DNA of 64,000 nt from the NCBI GenBank assembly GCA_016934395.1, contig JAFGSZ010000036.1, positions 101,526 to 165,525 on the forward strand, read 5' to 3'. How positions within the stretch are numbered: position 1 is the stretch's first letter; every line of letters starts with the position of its first letter. Source of the DNA: Bacteroidales bacterium (GTDB lineage Bacteria; Bacteroidota; Bacteroidia; Bacteroidales; UBA10428). Below, piece by piece: positions 1 through 8,661 of this stretch. Under the pieces are notes generated by a model. The model saw only the letters and a program-made list of their open reading frames with translations. It searched no databases and had not been told where the DNA came from. The translations under genes and the position numbers were made by a program.

Positions 1-1
1 T

Positions 2-1012
2 CATAAAAGAAGTTATCTCAATAATACAGAATTTGAGACCTTGTATTTTGGTGGAGGTACGCCATCTGTGCTGAATATTGATGAGATTAACAAGATTTTC
101 ACTGCTATTAATAAAAATTTCAATATTGCAAAAAATGCTGAAATTACTTTCGAAGCCAATCCCGATGATTTATCGGAACAATATCTCAGAAACCTGAAAA
201 ATTTATCCCCAATTAACAGGTTGAGTATTGGCATACAATCATTCAAAAACAATCACCTGAAGTTAATGAACAGGAGACACACGGCAGAGGAGGCAGAACA
301 ATCCGTAATGCGCGCGCAGCAAGCAGGTTTTGATAATATTAATATCGACCTTATTTATGGTATTCCCGGTATGAACAGTAAAGATTGGGAGTTTAATCTT
401 AGTAGGGCTTCACATCTCAATATTCAGCACATTTCTGCATATCACCTTACTTATGAGCCAAAAACGGTATTTTCAAATTTCATTAAAAAAGGGAAAATTA
501 AGCCTGTATCTGAAAAACAAAGCCTTAATCAATTTCAAACCTTACTGGATTGGGCCTCAGCCAATAATTTTGCACATTATGAAATATCAAATTTTGGTAG
601 AGAAAGATTTTTCTCCAAACATAATCTCAATTACTGGAACCAGGGGAGTTACATTGGAATAGGGCCGTCGGCGCATTCGTATGATGGTTCCTCACGTCAA
701 TGGAATGTGTCAAACATTACAAATTATATCAAGAGTATGCAATCCGGGGAAATTTATTTTGAAAAAGAAGAATTATCCACCGACACCAAATATAATGAAT
801 ACCTGCTTACTTCTTTACGAACCATGTGGGGCGTTACACTTGAACATATTGAAAAAGAATTTGGTGTGAATTATAAAAACAACTTTCTCAGGTACAGTGA
901 AAAATTTATCCTGAATAATGAAATTAGGAAGGAGGGTAAAATCTATACCATCACTCAAAAAGGGAAATTAATTAGTGATTTTATAATCTCTGAACTTATG
1001 CTTGTAAAATAG
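2..1012 (+). CDS. hemW: Radical SAM heme chaperone HemW, 5' end outside window
   Basis: This is the C-terminal part of a HemW/HemN-family radical SAM protein. HemW is known as a heme chaperone that hands heme to respiratory enzymes; true HemN oxidises coproporphyrinogen III. The frame is open from base 2, so the track's start at 41 (a TTG inside ETLYFGGGTPS) is not the real start. The CxxxCxxC cluster motif lies upstream, off the window. Visible are the FGGGTPS motif, the radical SAM core (SIGIQSF, NIDLIYGIPG) and the HemW signature HNLNYW...IGIGPSAHSY, followed by the small HemW C-terminal domain. The gene ends 8 bp from a convergent glycosyltransferase gene with no terminator between. The family call is firm; the HemW rather than HemN assignment rests on length and C-terminal form. 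Confidence 0.9.
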   Translation, partial: HKRSYLNNTEFETLYFGGGTPSVLNIDEINKIFTAINKNFNIAKNAEITFEANPDDLSEQYLRNLKNLSPINRLSIGIQSFKNNHLKLMNRRHTAEEAEQSVMRAQQAGFDNINIDLIYGIPGMNSKDWEFNLSRASHLNIQHISAYHLTYEPKTVFSNFIKKGKIKPVSEKQSLNQFQTLLDWASANNFAHYEISNFGRERFFSKHNLNYWNQGSYIGIGPSAHSYDGSSRQWNVSNITNYIKSMQSGEIYFEKEELSTDTKYNEYLLTSLRTMWGVTLEHIEKEFGVNYKNNFLRYSEKFILNNEIRKEGKIYTITQKGKLISDFIISELMLVK

Positions 1013-1020
1013 GAGATTAC

Positions 1021-2310
1021 TCAAGCTAATTTTGTTGCACTATCAAGTAATTCCTGTAATTTTTCCTGTAAGGTGTCATAGGAAAAATATTTTTTCCCGA
1101 GTAAAAAATTATATTCCCCAATTTCTTTATTCAGTTTTTCATTATAAATAATCTCTTTCATTTCTTCAACGGCCTGGTCAGTCAGCTCACTATTATTAAT
1201 CATTACTGTTTTAAAACCTTTACTTCCGATATCGGGCATATATACAGGTTCATAATTATTAACAAAAATCGGTCGTTTTGCCAGCACAGCTTCTACAAAA
1301 GCATTTCCAAAACCTTCGTATGTGCTGAAATAAGTGCAAGCCCGTGCCTGGGCGTAGGCATCAGACAAAGAATAATTTACTGCACTGGCAGACTGGGTAA
1401 GCCCTTTGTTGTTAAACAGATGATGGGCAAAACTTACCTGGTTTCCCAGGCGAAGTTTATGAATTAACTCAATCAAAACAGCATAATATTTGCTACCTGC
1501 ATCGTCGTTATAATTACCGGTGATTACCAGTTTAATATTTTTATCATGTAATTTATCAATAAGCTCTATTGCGGTTTCAATACCTTTTCGCTGCACTACC
1601 CGGGTTATCTGGAACAACAATATATCTTCACAACGAAACCCCAGGTCTTTATGCAGGCAATTATTTTTCACAGAAGGTACTCCAAAGGGAATGTCAAAAT
1701 CCATAACATTGGGTACGTTTACAGAATCTCTGCCAAATTTTTTCTTAAGGGTATTTTGTGCATGGGTATTGATTACAGCATGAACCGAGTTTGGAGCCCT
1801 TAATGGGAAAGTCTCTTCCACAAAACGGTTAATTTTATCATGAGGTGAAATATATCGGTTTCCCCTTTCCCAGGCAAAATCATGATCGTGTGTTATGGTG
1901 GGCAATCCGAGTTTCAGAACGGCCTTTTTAATGGCAAGGCCCATTTCGAGATGTGAGGGCAGGGCTGAGGCATTTTCTGAAATCAGCAGATCAATCTTTT
2001 TTTCATGAACCCAATCAATAATTTTCTTATAAATAACTTTTGAGTAAAGATTAATATGTTCAAGCAATTCATCAACGTTTGTATCCGGGAAAAAAAATGC
2101 TTTTTTCTGTCCCCAGTAACTTTCTGGCGAAAAAAAAGACATCTCAGATACCAGTGTTTCAAACTCAGGATCCATCTTGCGCTCTTCGTATTGTCCGGAA
2201 ATAATGTACACATCATGTCCCATACGCCTGAATACCTCAATCCATTTTTCGGTTTCAAGGGCCACCCCGTCAACCCCTCCAATTCTTCCGATAATAATAC
2301 CAATTCTCAT
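1021..2310 (-). CDS. Glycosyltransferase family 4 protein
   Basis: The 429-residue protein has the GT-B layout of GT4 enzymes, which move a sugar from a nucleotide donor. The N-terminal domain opens with MRIGIIIGRIGGVDGVALETEKW, a glycine-rich Rossmann start. The C-terminal donor domain has ITRVVQRKGIETAIEL and the EGFGNAFVEAVLAKRPIFV stretch, which fits the GT4 E-x7-E motif. No membrane segment or signal peptide is seen, so it should be cytoplasmic. The start is ATG at 2310, just below a TAACTTTA sequence (2341-2348) resembling a Bacteroidota -7 box. It stands alone rather than in a polysaccharide cluster, so the acceptor cannot be inferred. Confidence 0.85.
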   Translation of the reverse strand: MRIGIIIGRIGGVDGVALETEKWIEVFRRMGHDVYIISGQYEERKMDPEFETLVSEMSFFSPESYWGQKKAFFFPDTNVDELLEHINLYSKVIYKKIIDWVHEKKIDLLISENASALPSHLEMGLAIKKAVLKLGLPTITHDHDFAWERGNRYISPHDKINRFVEETFPLRAPNSVHAVINTHAQNTLKKKFGRDSVNVPNVMDFDIPFGVPSVKNNCLHKDLGFRCEDILLFQITRVVQRKGIETAIELIDKLHDKNIKLVITGNYNDDAGSKYYAVLIELIHKLRLGNQVSFAHHLFNNKGLTQSASAVNYSLSDAYAQARACTYFSTYEGFGNAFVEAVLAKRPIFVNNYEPVYMPDIGSKGFKTVMINNSELTDQAVEEMKEIIYNEKLNKEIGEYNFLLGKKYFSYDTLQEKLQELLDSATKLA

Positions 2311-2364
2311 AATAATTAAGGTTAATTCGCTTTTAAGTATTAAAGTTAAAAAATATAAAATAAA

Positions 2365-2395
2365 AAAGAGTTGTTCTTTTAAAGAACAACTCTTT
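2365..2395 (-). terminator. Rho-independent terminator of the coiled-coil gene
   Basis: A perfect 12-bp stem (AAAGAGTTGTTC / GAACAACTCTTT) with a 7-nt TTTTAAA loop lies 21 bp past the stop of the minus-strand gene 2417..3331. Read on the minus strand the stem is followed by a run of T. It separates that gene from the co-directional glycosyltransferase gene. Confidence 0.85.
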
Positions 2396-2416
2396 GAGTT
2401 TTTTTAAAAAACAGAA

Positions 2417-3331
2417 TTATTTTAATGCAAAAGTAGTAGATCCGATCAGGTATCCCTCAGCATATAATTCGGCGCTATATGTGCCGGGTATAAGTTCTTC
2501 AGTAATATCCCAGAAAATACACATATCAATGTCGGCATTTTCATATTCAAGATCGCGGCTATCGGTATAGGCGAGTTGCTGGCCCTGAGATTCAATTAAA
2601 TTGGAACCGTTTGATCCTAAAACTACCACATCGGGCCTTATAATACGAAGATATATGGTCTTAGTCCCTGCTGGTGTAACAGCATTTTCGCGTATGGTAA
2701 AACAAACCCGGATTTTCTCAATTTTCCCGATTTTATCTTTGGGTTTACTGCTTTTATTTATTCCCTCGGCAACAATATTTTTTGCACTTAGCACAGAGGC
2801 CATTTGAACCTTAGAAGAAAGTTCATCTTTTACCTTTGATAATTCTTCGTGTTTTACTTCAACATCGCGCAATTTGCCACGCACCTCAATATTCTCGGCG
2901 GTTAATTCCTGGTTTTTTGTATTTAATGAATCAATTTGTACAATATAACTGCGCATAACCTTACGAAGAGTTTCCAGCTCCTTTTTGTACATCGAAATTT
3001 TCTGATAATTGGCTGCCTGTGTCCGCAAAAGTTTCCTGATTTTTTCCTGTTCAGCGGCAAGCTTCAGGTTTATGGTATCATTTTGTGTTTTAAGTGAGTC
3101 ATATCCAACAATTAAATCTTTCAGTTCCCCTTCAAGGTCTGTTTTTTCTTCTTCAAGATATATATTGGTTTCTTTACTTTTTTGTAACTCCTGGTACAAT
3201 TTAATTCCAAGGGCAGAGGCAAGAACGATTAAAGTAATTAATACGCCTACCAGCCACATTGGCGGCTTTTTCTTAGTTTCGGTAAGATACGATTTTGTTT
3301 CGGGCGGCTTTTTTGCAGAAGTATTGTCCAT
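2417..3331 (-). CDS. Single-pass membrane protein with long coiled coil
   Basis: The protein has 304 residues from the start used here. A short Lys/Pro-rich cytoplasmic tail (MDNTSAKKPPETK...) is followed by one membrane segment (PMWLVGVLITLIVLASALGI). Next comes a coiled coil of about 130 residues rich in E/K/L/Q, then a compact beta-rich C-terminal domain of about 100 residues (RVCFTIRENAVTPAGTKTIYLRI...). The track start at 3403 is rejected: a TATATTTG -7 box lies at 3362-3369, and ATG 3331 gives a normal leader. I do not recognise a named family. The architecture suggests an envelope-anchored structural or scaffolding protein with the C-terminal domain in the periplasm. Confidence 0.75.
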   Translation of the reverse strand: MDNTSAKKPPETKSYLTETKKKPPMWLVGVLITLIVLASALGIKLYQELQKSKETNIYLEEEKTDLEGELKDLIVGYDSLKTQNDTINLKLAAEQEKIRKLLRTQAANYQKISMYKKELETLRKVMRSYIVQIDSLNTKNQELTAENIEVRGKLRDVEVKHEELSKVKDELSSKVQMASVLSAKNIVAEGINKSSKPKDKIGKIEKIRVCFTIRENAVTPAGTKTIYLRIIRPDVVVLGSNGSNLIESQGQQLAYTDSRDLEYENADIDMCIFWDITEELIPGTYSAELYAEGYLIGSTTFALK

Positions 3332-3361
3332 AGGGCTTAAGTTTTGTATTGATTTAATTAG

Positions 3362-3369
3362 CAAATATA
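3362..3369 (-). promoter_or_regulatory. Bacteroidota -7 box for the coiled-coil gene
   Basis: The minus strand reads TATATTTG, an exact match to TAnnTTTG. A TTTG lies upstream, but only 16 bp away rather than 19-21. The box falls inside the track ORF, which is why ATG 3331 is preferred as the start. Confidence 0.5.
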
Positions 3370-3510
3370 TAAAACTACTGTATATCAAAACCAGAAATAA
3401 CAATAGTTTTTTTATAACGAAAATCCGGAATATTAATTATGTTGTATAAATATAATAATATATTAAAGTCAAATTGAACATTTTAGATTACTAAAATGAA
3501 CTGTTTTCTC

Positions 3511-3518
3511 TATTTTTG
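3511..3518 (+). promoter_or_regulatory. Bacteroidota -7 box for the PHP gene
   Basis: TATTTTTG matches TAnnTTTG exactly and sits 16 bp before ATG 3535. No clear -33 TTTG at the right distance. It overlaps the first codons of the track ORF (3496), so that longer start is unlikely. Confidence 0.5.
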
Positions 3519-3534
3519 CCTCAAAAATTGTTTG

Positions 3535-4113
3535 ATGATACAGGATTTACATATTCATACCATATTTTCGAGTGGAGATAGCGCCGTTGTTCAGGAACAA
3601 ACCGTAGAATTTATAGCCAGCTTAAAACATGCAAAAATTGTGGGCATCAGCGATCATTTTGAATATATTGCCGATAAGAATTATGAAATTTATAAAAATA
3701 CCGTAAAATCTTCAGGGTTTAAAACGGGTACGGAAGTAGACGGGCATAAATGGGCTGATGCGGCCGCAAAACTGGAATTCGATTATTACATCTATCATTG
3801 CTGGGATGTGCCCCAGGATTATAAACGAATTTATACATTACTGGATACAGGAAAACCGGTAATTATTGCACACCCGTATGCTATCGGCACACGTCTTGAA
3901 AAAATTCCCAGGGAATGTTTACTGGAAATAAACAACCGGTATATTTTTAAAGCAGACTGGAAAAATTATCTGACACCTTATCTGAAAGATTTTGATTTTA
4001 TTCTTAGTTCCGATGCGCATCAGCCACATTGGCTAAATCAAAATATTGCACGCTTTGTGGCAGATCAGCTAAACATTACAGAAAAAATTCTATTTCCTGA
4101 AATGCTTAAATAA
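3535..4113 (+). CDS. PHP-domain metal-dependent phosphoesterase-like protein
   Basis: The 192-residue protein starts MIQDLHIHTIFSSGD, the classic PHP motif I (HxH) that binds catalytic metals. Later motifs include GISDHFE, IIAHPY and LSSDAHQP, which supply the remaining His and Asp ligands. PHP enzymes hydrolyse phosphate monoesters (for example histidinol phosphate) or nucleic acids; the substrate cannot be told here. There is no signal peptide, so it is probably cytoplasmic. The start is set at ATG 3535 because a promoter -7 box overlaps the upstream Met codon at 3496. The gene converges on dnaG with 17 bp between the ends. Confidence 0.85.
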   Translation: MIQDLHIHTIFSSGDSAVVQEQTVEFIASLKHAKIVGISDHFEYIADKNYEIYKNTVKSSGFKTGTEVDGHKWADAAAKLEFDYYIYHCWDVPQDYKRIYTLLDTGKPVIIAHPYAIGTRLEKIPRECLLEINNRYIFKADWKNYLTPYLKDFDFILSSDAHQPHWLNQNIARFVADQLNITEKILFPEMLK

Positions 4114-4130
4114 ACCGGTGAGTATAAGTA

Positions 4131-6071
4131 TTATACAATAATGCGGTCGCCAAGGTCTTTAGAAAAGCCTTTTTTTAATTCATTTAAAACAATATACCGC
4201 TGCTGTAAGAGTGAGATATTTTCAAGATCGTTATTTTCCTGGGCTTCTTTTATTTCATGCTGGGTTTCACGGATTAAGTTCAACACCCGCTTATTTTTAA
4301 AGGCTTTAATGGTTTCCGGAACAATCTCATTCAATTTCATTTCTTCGGTTTCAATATGATTATCATTCTTTTGCCAAATTTTGCTCAGAATATAGTTAGA
4401 AGTTAAAATATCCACCGTTAATGCACTAAGGCCTTCTTCGGGATGATTGATAAAATACCGGTCTTCAATTTTCTGGTTCTCGTTTACCAGTTTTTTTATT
4501 TCTTCAAAAATTACCTTATATAAAGGATGAGAAATTTCGAGATCATCACTTTCAATCTCCCGGATAATAAAATTGGCTACATTAAATTTTTTATTTTCCC
4601 GGCTTTTTGAAAGTAGTGTAAATTCATTATTTCCGTACAACAGAAGCAGACGGATTATTTCTTTTTCAATAGTATAAACCTCAGTTTCTTTAGACTGGGG
4701 GCGGGCAGGGATTGGCCGTTCCGTTCTAAGTTCTTCATAGGGAACAGACGGTCTTACTTTCTGACTGTATTTTTGCCGGCGCAGTCGGTGCGTTTCCGTA
4801 TACAGCATTTTTTCATCAATATCCAGAATTTTACTGCACTCGCGTATGTATACTGTTCGGGTTATACCGTCGGGAATCACGGCAACAGATCGGACAATGT
4901 CCGTTATCAGTGTGGCTTTTTTTACCGGATCGTTTTCTGCATCTTTCGATAGGAGCTTGGTTTTGAACGAAATAAAATCGGTTTCGCTGGCGTTAATGTG
5001 CGCTATAAAATCTGAGGCATTTCTCGATTTGGCAAATGAATCCGGATCTTCCCCTTCGGGCAACAGTACCACTTTAACATTCAGCCCTTCTTCAAGAATA
5101 AGGTCGATACCCCGCAACGAGGCTTTAATGCCGGCTTCATCGCCATCATAAATTACGGTAATGTTTTTTGTAAACCTTTTTAACAGGCGGATCTGTTCCA
5201 ATGTTAACGCTGTGCCCGATGAGGCTACCGTATTTTCGATTCCTGCCTGGTGCATAGAAAGCACATCGGTATAGCCTTCCACCATAAAACACTTGTCGTG
5301 TTTAATAATCGTTTGCCGGGCAAAATATAAACCATAAAGAATGTTGCTCTTATGGTATATGTCCGATTCTGGCGAATTCAGGTATTTGGCGGCATTCTCC
5401 TGTTTTTTTAAAATTCGTCCGCCAAAACCCAAAACCTGTCCGGAGAGGCTGTGAATAGGAAAAATCACCCTGCCGTGAAACCGGTCAAACGTGTAATTTT
5501 CTTTTTTTATTGTGAGGCCGGTTTTAACCAGGTAATCGATTTTATACCCTTTACTGATTGCTGTCTTGGAAAAAGCATCCCGCTGTTCTCGCGAATATCC
5601 CAGCTGGAATTTATCGATTACGGGTTCCCGGAATCCCCGTTCCAGGAAATAGGATAATCCAACAGCTTTTCCTTCTTCCGTATTTTTCAGGTTTTCCTGA
5701 AAATAGGTATTGGCATAGTTGCAGATCGCCAACAGGCTTTCACGTTCGTTTTGTTGCTGGATTTCGTCGGCAGTAAGTTCCTTTTCAATAATTTCGATGT
5801 TGTATTTTTTTGCCAGGAATTTCAAAGCTTCCGGGTATGATAGCTTTTCATGTTCCATAAGAAACTTCACTGCATTTCCTCCCGAACCGGAACTAAAACA
5901 TTTATAAATACCTTTGGCAGGACTTACAAAAAACGACGGGGTTTTTTCGTTGGTAAAAGGGCTGAGGCCTTTATAATTCTGACCGGATTTTTTCAGGTTT
6001 ACAAATTCACCAATCACCTCAACAATATCAGCGGTATCTAAAATCTTATCTACTGTGGCCCGGTCAATCAT
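4131..6071 (-). CDS. dnaG: DNA primase DnaG with degenerate zinc-binding domain
   Basis: DnaG makes the RNA primers for replication. The order is N-terminal CHC2-type domain (about residues 1-100), catalytic core with Toprim fold (CFMVEGYTDVLSMHQAG, then ITVIYDGDEAGIKASLRG and EGEDPDSF), and a C-terminal helicase-binding region. Its 646 residues fit the family. The zinc ligands are largely missing: the usual GLCPFH...C..C reads GLSPFT...YKCFSS, so only Cys58 remains and the positions at 37, 40 and 61 are Ser, Thr and Ser. From memory, similar zinc-less primases occur in other Bacteroidota, so this is probably a lineage trait rather than damage. The Toprim acidic residues are intact, so catalysis should be preserved. 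Confidence 0.96.
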   Translation of the reverse strand: MIDRATVDKILDTADIVEVIGEFVNLKKSGQNYKGLSPFTNEKTPSFFVSPAKGIYKCFSSGSGGNAVKFLMEHEKLSYPEALKFLAKKYNIEIIEKELTADEIQQQNERESLLAICNYANTYFQENLKNTEEGKAVGLSYFLERGFREPVIDKFQLGYSREQRDAFSKTAISKGYKIDYLVKTGLTIKKENYTFDRFHGRVIFPIHSLSGQVLGFGGRILKKQENAAKYLNSPESDIYHKSNILYGLYFARQTIIKHDKCFMVEGYTDVLSMHQAGIENTVASSGTALTLEQIRLLKRFTKNITVIYDGDEAGIKASLRGIDLILEEGLNVKVVLLPEGEDPDSFAKSRNASDFIAHINASETDFISFKTKLLSKDAENDPVKKATLITDIVRSVAVIPDGITRTVYIRECSKILDIDEKMLYTETHRLRRQKYSQKVRPSVPYEELRTERPIPARPQSKETEVYTIEKEIIRLLLLYGNNEFTLLSKSRENKKFNVANFIIREIESDDLEISHPLYKVIFEEIKKLVNENQKIEDRYFINHPEEGLSALTVDILTSNYILSKIWQKNDNHIETEEMKLNEIVPETIKAFKNKRVLNLIRETQHEIKEAQENNDLENISLLQQRYIVLNELKKGFSKDLGDRIIV

Positions 6072-6246
6072 ATTTTATTATCTGTAAATCTTTTGAAAAT
6101 CAATACGTTGATTCAAAATCAAATCGCAACTAAGTTACTAATTTTTCACGACTGAGAAAGTGCTGAGATAATTTAAAAGCAGAATGAGTTAAAAATTATT
6201 GTTGACCGGTTAAAAATAATCCAATCTCATGAAATTATTGTATTTA

Positions 6247-6385
6247 TTACATCCCTATAGGACTTTTGAAAGCATGGGCTTATTTATAATTTCTACTTAT
6301 ATTTGGTTTCTATTGATACCGTCCCGGAGGGACAAAATGATGGTAGCATGTTGATTATATTAATTTCCAAAGTCCCGGATGGGAC
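6247..6385. repeat. Intergenic cluster of three small palindromic units
   Basis: The 392-bp gap between dnaG and the sirtuin gene holds three short palindromes spaced about 70 and 51 bp apart: CCTATAGG within ttacatccctatagga (6247-6262), GTCCC-GGA-GGGAC (6321-6333) and GTCCC-GGAT-GGGAC (6372-6385). They are linked by AT-rich sequence with an ATGGTAGCATG segment. Nothing coding is seen. Related sequence occurs near 26.78 and 42.90 kb, so this looks like a dispersed repeat family. Confidence 0.6.
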
Positions 6386-6423
6386 GAAATAGAAATTTAC
6401 TAGACACCAGTGGTTAAAAATTT

Positions 6424-6431
6424 TAAATTTG
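6424..6431 (+). promoter_or_regulatory. Bacteroidota -7 box for the sirtuin gene
   Basis: TAAATTTG matches TAnnTTTG and lies 32 bp before the ATG at 6464, giving a leader of about 25 nt. No good -33 TTTG is visible at 19-21 bp. Confidence 0.4.
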
Positions 6432-6463
6432 TGAGAAAGTCACTTTATCTAAATTAATATTCT

Positions 6464-7156
6464 ATGAAAAAGCTGATCGTTTTAACCGGTTCGGGCATTA
6501 GCGCTGAAAGCGGATTGAAAACCTTCAGGGAAACAGGCGGATTGTGGGAAACTTATGATGTGATGGAAGTGGCCAGTTATGATGGTTGGGAACGAAACCA
6601 GAACCTTGTGCTGCAATTTTATAACGAACGGCGGGCCCAGCTCAAAGATGCGCAGCCCAATGCCGGACATACGGGATTGGTGGAACTTGAGCAGTATTTT
6701 GATGTGCAGATAATTACCCAAAATGTAGATAACCTGCACGAGCGGGCCGGAAGCAAAAAGGTACTTCACCTGCATGGTGAGCTTACCAAAGTCAGAAGCA
6801 CTGGCGATCCCTTTCTTGTTTATGATATCGGGTATAAAAGTATAAAAGCCGGCGATACCTGTAAAAAGGGATTCCAGTTGCGGCCCCATATCGTTTGGTT
6901 TGGTGAAGCCGTACCGGCAATTGCTGAAGCTGCAGAAATTTCTGCACAGGCAGATATTTATGCGGTAATCGGCACCTCACTGGCGGTATACCCTGCGGCA
7001 GGACTGGTGGATTATGTTCCTCAAACTGTGCCGGTTTTTGTTATCGATCCGAATGATATCAGTTTCCCGGGGTACCGGAACTTTGAATTTATAAAAGAAA
7101 AAGCTGGCCGGGGTGTGGCAATATTAAAAGACAGGTTAATTCAACAATTTAAATAA
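6464..7156 (+). CDS. cobB: Sir2-family NAD-dependent protein deacylase (CobB type)
   Basis: Sirtuins remove acyl groups from lysine using NAD. Visible motifs are the NAD-binding GSGISAESGLKTFR, TQNVDNLHERAG, the catalytic His104 in LHLHGEL, and RPHIVWFGE. The Tyr-x-x-Arg pair in FYNERR (Tyr53, Arg56) is the signature of class III sirtuins such as SIRT5 and E. coli CobB, which prefer succinyl or malonyl lysine. The zinc ribbon normally between the HG motif and RPH is degenerate: VRSTGDPFLVYD...GDTCKKG keeps only Cys133. The 230-residue length is usual. A small outer-membrane barrel gene follows 5 bp downstream, probably in the same transcript. Confidence 0.93.
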   Translation: MKKLIVLTGSGISAESGLKTFRETGGLWETYDVMEVASYDGWERNQNLVLQFYNERRAQLKDAQPNAGHTGLVELEQYFDVQIITQNVDNLHERAGSKKVLHLHGELTKVRSTGDPFLVYDIGYKSIKAGDTCKKGFQLRPHIVWFGEAVPAIAEAAEISAQADIYAVIGTSLAVYPAAGLVDYVPQTVPVFVIDPNDISFPGYRNFEFIKEKAGRGVAILKDRLIQQFK

Positions 7157-7161
7157 ATAAT

Positions 7162-7758
7162 ATGAGAAAGTTGCTGATTATTGTTTTGGCTTTTGCTGCT
7201 GTCCCTGCAATGGGACAACGTTTTCAGGGTGGTCTTCTGGCCGGATTAACCGCATGCCAGATTGATGGGGACACCTATTCGGGTTACAATAAAGCCGGTT
7301 TGCTGGGTGGTGTGTTTGTAAAAACCGATTTTAGCAACAAACTATCGGGACAGCTCGAGCTGAAATATATCAGTAAAGGGGCCGGGACAAAAAATAACGA
7401 TTCCAACACGAATTATTACCGGGTAAACATGCAATACCTCGAAATTCCGGTGTTGGCCCGGTACAGGGTTTATAAATTGCTGGTGGCTGAGCTTGGTATA
7501 GGTGCCGGGTATTTGTTTAAAGCCCAAAAAGACGATGGAAACGGGTATCTCGACTTCGAACCGCCGCTGAACAATTTTGAATTATCGGGTATTGCCGGGG
7601 TACACTACGAACTTTTTAAACATATCAGTGTAAATGCTCGTTTTCAGTATTCCCTGTTTCCGGTATTGCCTTTTGGTGTGGATGTGCCCAGTTACCAGAT
7701 CTCCGGGTTTTATAATAATATAATAAGTTTTGCTTTTTATTATGAGATTGGTAAGTAG
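7162..7758 (+). CDS. Small outer-membrane beta-barrel protein
   Basis: The 198-residue protein begins with a Sec signal peptide (MRKLLIIVLAFAAVPAMGQ). After it come alternating short beta strands with turns (GGLLAGLTACQIDGDTYSGYNKAGLLGGVFV), as in the Bacteroidota porin-like OMP_b-brl_2 family. The C-terminus ends in an aromatic strand (NNIISFAFYYEIGK). It should sit in the outer membrane as an 8-10 stranded barrel of unknown role. It begins 5 bp after the sirtuin gene, so the two are probably co-transcribed, although no functional link is evident. Confidence 0.8.
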   Translation: MRKLLIIVLAFAAVPAMGQRFQGGLLAGLTACQIDGDTYSGYNKAGLLGGVFVKTDFSNKLSGQLELKYISKGAGTKNNDSNTNYYRVNMQYLEIPVLARYRVYKLLVAELGIGAGYLFKAQKDDGNGYLDFEPPLNNFELSGIAGVHYELFKHISVNARFQYSLFPVLPFGVDVPSYQISGFYNNIISFAFYYEIGK

Positions 7759-7780
7759 GGGATTACTCTGTCAGACAACA

Positions 7781-8401
7781 TTACCAGCTCGGATTGTCCT
7801 TTGATGCAGCCCATTTAGAAACCTGCTCGTTATAAATCTTCCGCTTGCTGAACAACCAGGAACCATTTACTTTTACCATCACATCTTCATAATGACCATA
7901 CGAGTCCAGCGTTGCACTTCGTTGCAGATTGTTGTTCGACATATGGAACCAATATGCTCTGCCATAGGCCGTATCACCCTCTATTTTAATTACAATGTTC
8001 GATATATTGTGCCGGCCGGTGGAGGGGTGCAGTTGCGGACCATCCGGGTCTGCCGGTGGCTCTTGCGCCTCCGGCATTGCGGCAAGTACTTTTCTGATCG
8101 TGTCCCGGCCAACCCACTCACCTTCTCCGATATCGAGTATCCCATCTTCTGTAAAAGTGGCTACGTACTTGTCGATGTCTCCAAAGTCAAGGGCAAACAT
8201 GTAACGGGCCTGGAGGTCCTCGATTAATGCCCGGTCTGCTGCATAGTTACTGGCAACCGGTGTTGCAGATATTTCGGATTGCTCTGTACCACGCTGACAG
8301 CCATTCATGAACATATATACGAGGAAAATTCCGGCTGCGGTTATCCATAGATTAATTTTATTCTGCGAAAATACTCTTAAGTTTATGGTTTTTGGATTCA
8401 T
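7781..8401 (-). CDS. SnoaL/NTF2-like domain protein, membrane-anchored or exported
   Basis: The 206-residue protein has an N-terminal hydrophobic segment (INLWITAAGIFLVYMFMNGC) that could be a signal anchor or a weak lipobox (MNGC). It is followed by a SnoaL/NTF2-like fold of about 130 residues: IEDLQARYMFALDFGDIDKYVATFTEDGILDIGEGEWVGRDTIRKVL, then SNIVIKIEGDTAYGRAYWFH. Such folds serve as cyclases, isomerases or binding domains with a conical pocket. The substrate is unknown. It converges with the outer-membrane barrel gene and is divergent from the GH9 gene across 260 bp. Confidence 0.75.
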   Translation of the reverse strand: MNPKTINLRVFSQNKINLWITAAGIFLVYMFMNGCQRGTEQSEISATPVASNYAADRALIEDLQARYMFALDFGDIDKYVATFTEDGILDIGEGEWVGRDTIRKVLAAMPEAQEPPADPDGPQLHPSTGRHNISNIVIKIEGDTAYGRAYWFHMSNNNLQRSATLDSYGHYEDVMVKVNGSWLFSKRKIYNEQVSKWAASKDNPSW

Positions 8402-8601
8402 GAATTTAGCTGTTTTAAAAAAGTATTTAAATTTCTGATTTCAAATTTTCCTTTACAATCCAATAAATGTAAAAATTATACGCCTGTTTGCCAAGCTAAC
8501 TATTGACAATTTTCCGGTCTACACAAACAGAAGCATAATTTTATACACTTGTGAACATAATATATTTTCGATTCTTTTTATCCTTTAACTGCCTTTTATT
8601 T

Positions 8602-8632
8602 TTTGAGATCAACCTGTAATTTTTTATCTTTC
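8602..8632 (+). promoter_or_regulatory. Promoter of the GH9 gene
   Basis: TTTG (8602-8605), a 19-bp spacer, then TATCTTTC (8625-8632) fit TTTG-N19-TAnnTTTG except for the last base. The ATG at 8662 is 29 bp downstream. The rest of the 260-bp gap (8402-8661) shows nothing else recognisable. Confidence 0.5.
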
Positions 8633-8661
8633 CTAATATTTCAAAACTAAACCACAACATT

